Assembly: GCF_031759225.1 (NCBI RefSeq)
Contig: NZ_CP134494.1
Location: 1,734,501 to 1,798,500 of the forward strand
From: Mesobacillus jeotgali
GTDB lineage: Bacteria > Bacillota > Bacilli > Bacillales > Cytobacillaceae
Direction of reading: 5' to 3'
DNA length: 64,000 nucleotides
The position numbers and the translations under genes are program-made. The notes beneath the pieces are model-generated. The model saw only the letters and a program-made list of their open reading frames with translations. It was not told the origin of the DNA and did no database searches. How positions within the stretch are numbered: position 1 is the stretch's first letter; each line of letters starts with the position of its first letter. This document shows, one piece after another, positions 62,678 to 64,000 of the stretch.

Positions 62678-64000
62678 ATGGCGAAAATTATTCAGCTTGA
62701 CGATGCCTTATCAAACAAGATTGCGGCCGGTGAGGTAGTTGAACGGCCGGCATCGGTTGTTAAGGAATTGCTGGAGAACGCAATTGATGCTAATAGTACC
62801 GTGATTGAGATTGATCTTGAGGAAGCTGGACTAGCCAGGATCAGGATTACTGACAATGGAGACGGCATAGAGGAAGACGATGTTCTCGTCGCCTTCCAGC
62901 GGCATGCCACAAGCAAAATCAAGAATGAAAATGACTTATTCCGAATCAGGACTCTAGGGTTCAGGGGCGAGGCGCTGCCGAGTATCGCGTCCGTTTCACG
63001 ACTTGAAATGAAAACATCTACCGGTATCGAAGGCAATAAAGTGGTCATCGAAGGCGGGAAGATAGAGTCGCTAGAGAAGGCAGACAGCCGAAAAGGAACG
63101 GATATCATCATTTCAGACCTGTTTTTCAATACTCCGGCACGGCTTAAATATATGAAGACAATCCATACCGAACTTGGCAATATTACGGATGTCGTAAACC
63201 GGCTGGCGCTGGCAAATCCAGAGATTTCTTTCAGGCTTGTCCATAATGGCCGCCAGCTTCTAAAGACGACAGGAAATGGAGACGTACGCCAGGTGTTGGC
63301 CGCCATTTATGGCATTAATATGGTGAAATCCATGATCCCTATTTTGGGAGAATCATTGGATTACAAAATTAGCGGCTATATCTCGATGCCGGAAATCACC
63401 AGGGCATCAAGAAACTATATTTCGACGATGATCAATGGCCGTTTTATCAAAAATTACGCTCTTGTAAAAGCGATTCAGGAAGGCTATCATACATTACTCC
63501 CAATCGGCAGGTATCCGGTTGTCCTCTTGAATATTGAAATGGACCCGCTTTTGATTGATGTGAATGTACACCCGTCCAAGATGGAAGTTCGATTGAGCAA
63601 GGAGCAGGAATTGAATGAGCTTGTCTCGAGTGTCATAAAAGGTGCTTTTAAAACGAAGGAACTGATTCCGGCCGGGATGGTCACTCAGAAGCAAGAAAAA
63701 CCAAAGTCAGAACAAACCTTTATGGATCTCGATCATCTGCCTGAGGCTGAAAATAAGCCCAACATGGTCCCAACTACCAATGGTGGAAGGCCATTTGTTG
63801 AGGAGAGGGCTGTTGAGCTTGGGAATAGCTATAAAACTCCTGATCTCAGCAACAGCTATAAAGCTGCTGAACTAGCAAATAATCCACAGCAGGAAGCTCC
63901 AGACTGGAGAAATGCTTTTGTCGCTCAAGAGAAGCCTATAGCTACATCAGGATCACTGGTTGAGGATGAACCTTTACAAGATGATAAAGAAGTGATTGCT
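62678..64000 (+). CDS. mutL: DNA mismatch repair protein MutL, 3' end outside the window
   Basis: First 441 codons visible, frame open to the edge. GHKL ATPase motifs NAIDAN, DNGDGI and the loop [15 protein letters not shown]; transducer domain with [12 protein letters not shown]. From about residue 340 a low-complexity linker begins with a duplicated [16 protein letters not shown] stretch. The endonuclease domain expected in Bacillus MutL is beyond the window. The start follows CTGGAGGTG, 39 bp after mutS. Confidence 0.97.
   Translation, partial: MAKIIQLDDALSNKIAAGEVVERPASVVKELLENAIDANSTVIEIDLEEAGLARIRITDNGDGIEEDDVLVAFQRHATSKIKNENDLFRIRTLGFRGEALPSIASVSRLEMKTSTGIEGNKVVIEGGKIESLEKADSRKGTDIIISDLFFNTPARLKYMKTIHTELGNITDVVNRLALANPEISFRLVHNGRQLLKTTGNGDVRQVLAAIYGINMVKSMIPILGESLDYKISGYISMPEITRASRNYISTMINGRFIKNYALVKAIQEGYHTLLPIGRYPVVLLNIEMDPLLIDVNVHPSKMEVRLSKEQELNELVSSVIKGAFKTKELIPAGMVTQKQEKPKSEQTFMDLDHLPEAENKPNMVPTTNGGRPFVEERAVELGNSYKTPDLSNSYKAAELANNPQQEAPDWRNAFVAQEKPIATSGSLVEDEPLQDDKEVIA

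Noticed and set aside
1..64000. tRNA or rRNA genes
   Set aside because: No tRNA-like arms with conserved TTCRANTC loops or rRNA segments were seen in the intergenic regions.

Overview
The window is a chromosomal segment of an endospore-forming Bacillaceae bacterium. The evidence is the near-complete conservation of the gene order known from Bacillus subtilis between pnpA and mutL, with the sporulation genes ymxH, dpaA, dpaB, spoVS and cotE, a DNA translocase of the SpoIIIE/FtsK type, sigma-E and sigma-K type promoters, and a DinR/LexA type box before recA. Several genes absent from that B. subtilis locus (korAB, a GGDEF protein, a dipeptidase) suggest a soil or sediment Bacillus/Mesobacillus-like lineage; the genus is a guess.

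Layout. Bases 1-24 are the end of the terminator of the gene upstream (expected pnpA). 0.2-9 kb: ylxY, the M16 peptidase mlpA, ymxH, the dipicolinate synthase pair dpaAB, then asd, dapG and dapA for aspartate/diaminopimelate/dipicolinate synthesis. 9.3-15 kb: an RNase J2-like gene, the ClpP-like tepA, ylzJ and the DNA translocase. 15-22 kb: a GntR/UTRA regulator, a BMP lipoprotein and a nucleoside-type ABC importer, then a membrane GGDEF protein. 22-29 kb: ymfF, ymfH, ymfI, ymfJ, ymfK, ymfM, pgsA, cinA. 30-36 kb: recA, rny, ymdB, spoVS, a dipeptidase. 36.5-42.3 kb: korAB, miaB, ymcA, cotE.

In B. subtilis cotE is followed at once by mutS. Here about 17.6 kb separates them. This accessory block holds a TorD/PsrABC-like molybdoenzyme operon with a divergent polyferredoxin, an aldehyde dehydrogenase, a Nudix protein, small unknown genes, a GNAT acetyltransferase whose terminator is split by an IS1182-family element, and a two-component system followed by an LnrLMN-like ABC exporter. 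The sensor kinase carries a Cys pattern with the spacing of the NreB oxygen sensor, but the fourth Cys is missing. The window ends inside mutL.

The most unusual feature is non-coding. Three unrelated intergenic tandem-repeat families have nearly the same exact period, 52, 52 and 53 bp: A at 2.6-3.3 kb, B at 9.06-9.23 kb and again at 59.8 kb, C at 34.26-34.63 kb. Each unit contains an inverted repeat, and the period is about five helical turns. They have no coding explanation and are the best candidate here for an undescribed system. The other non-coding sequence is mostly terminators and promoters, listed individually.
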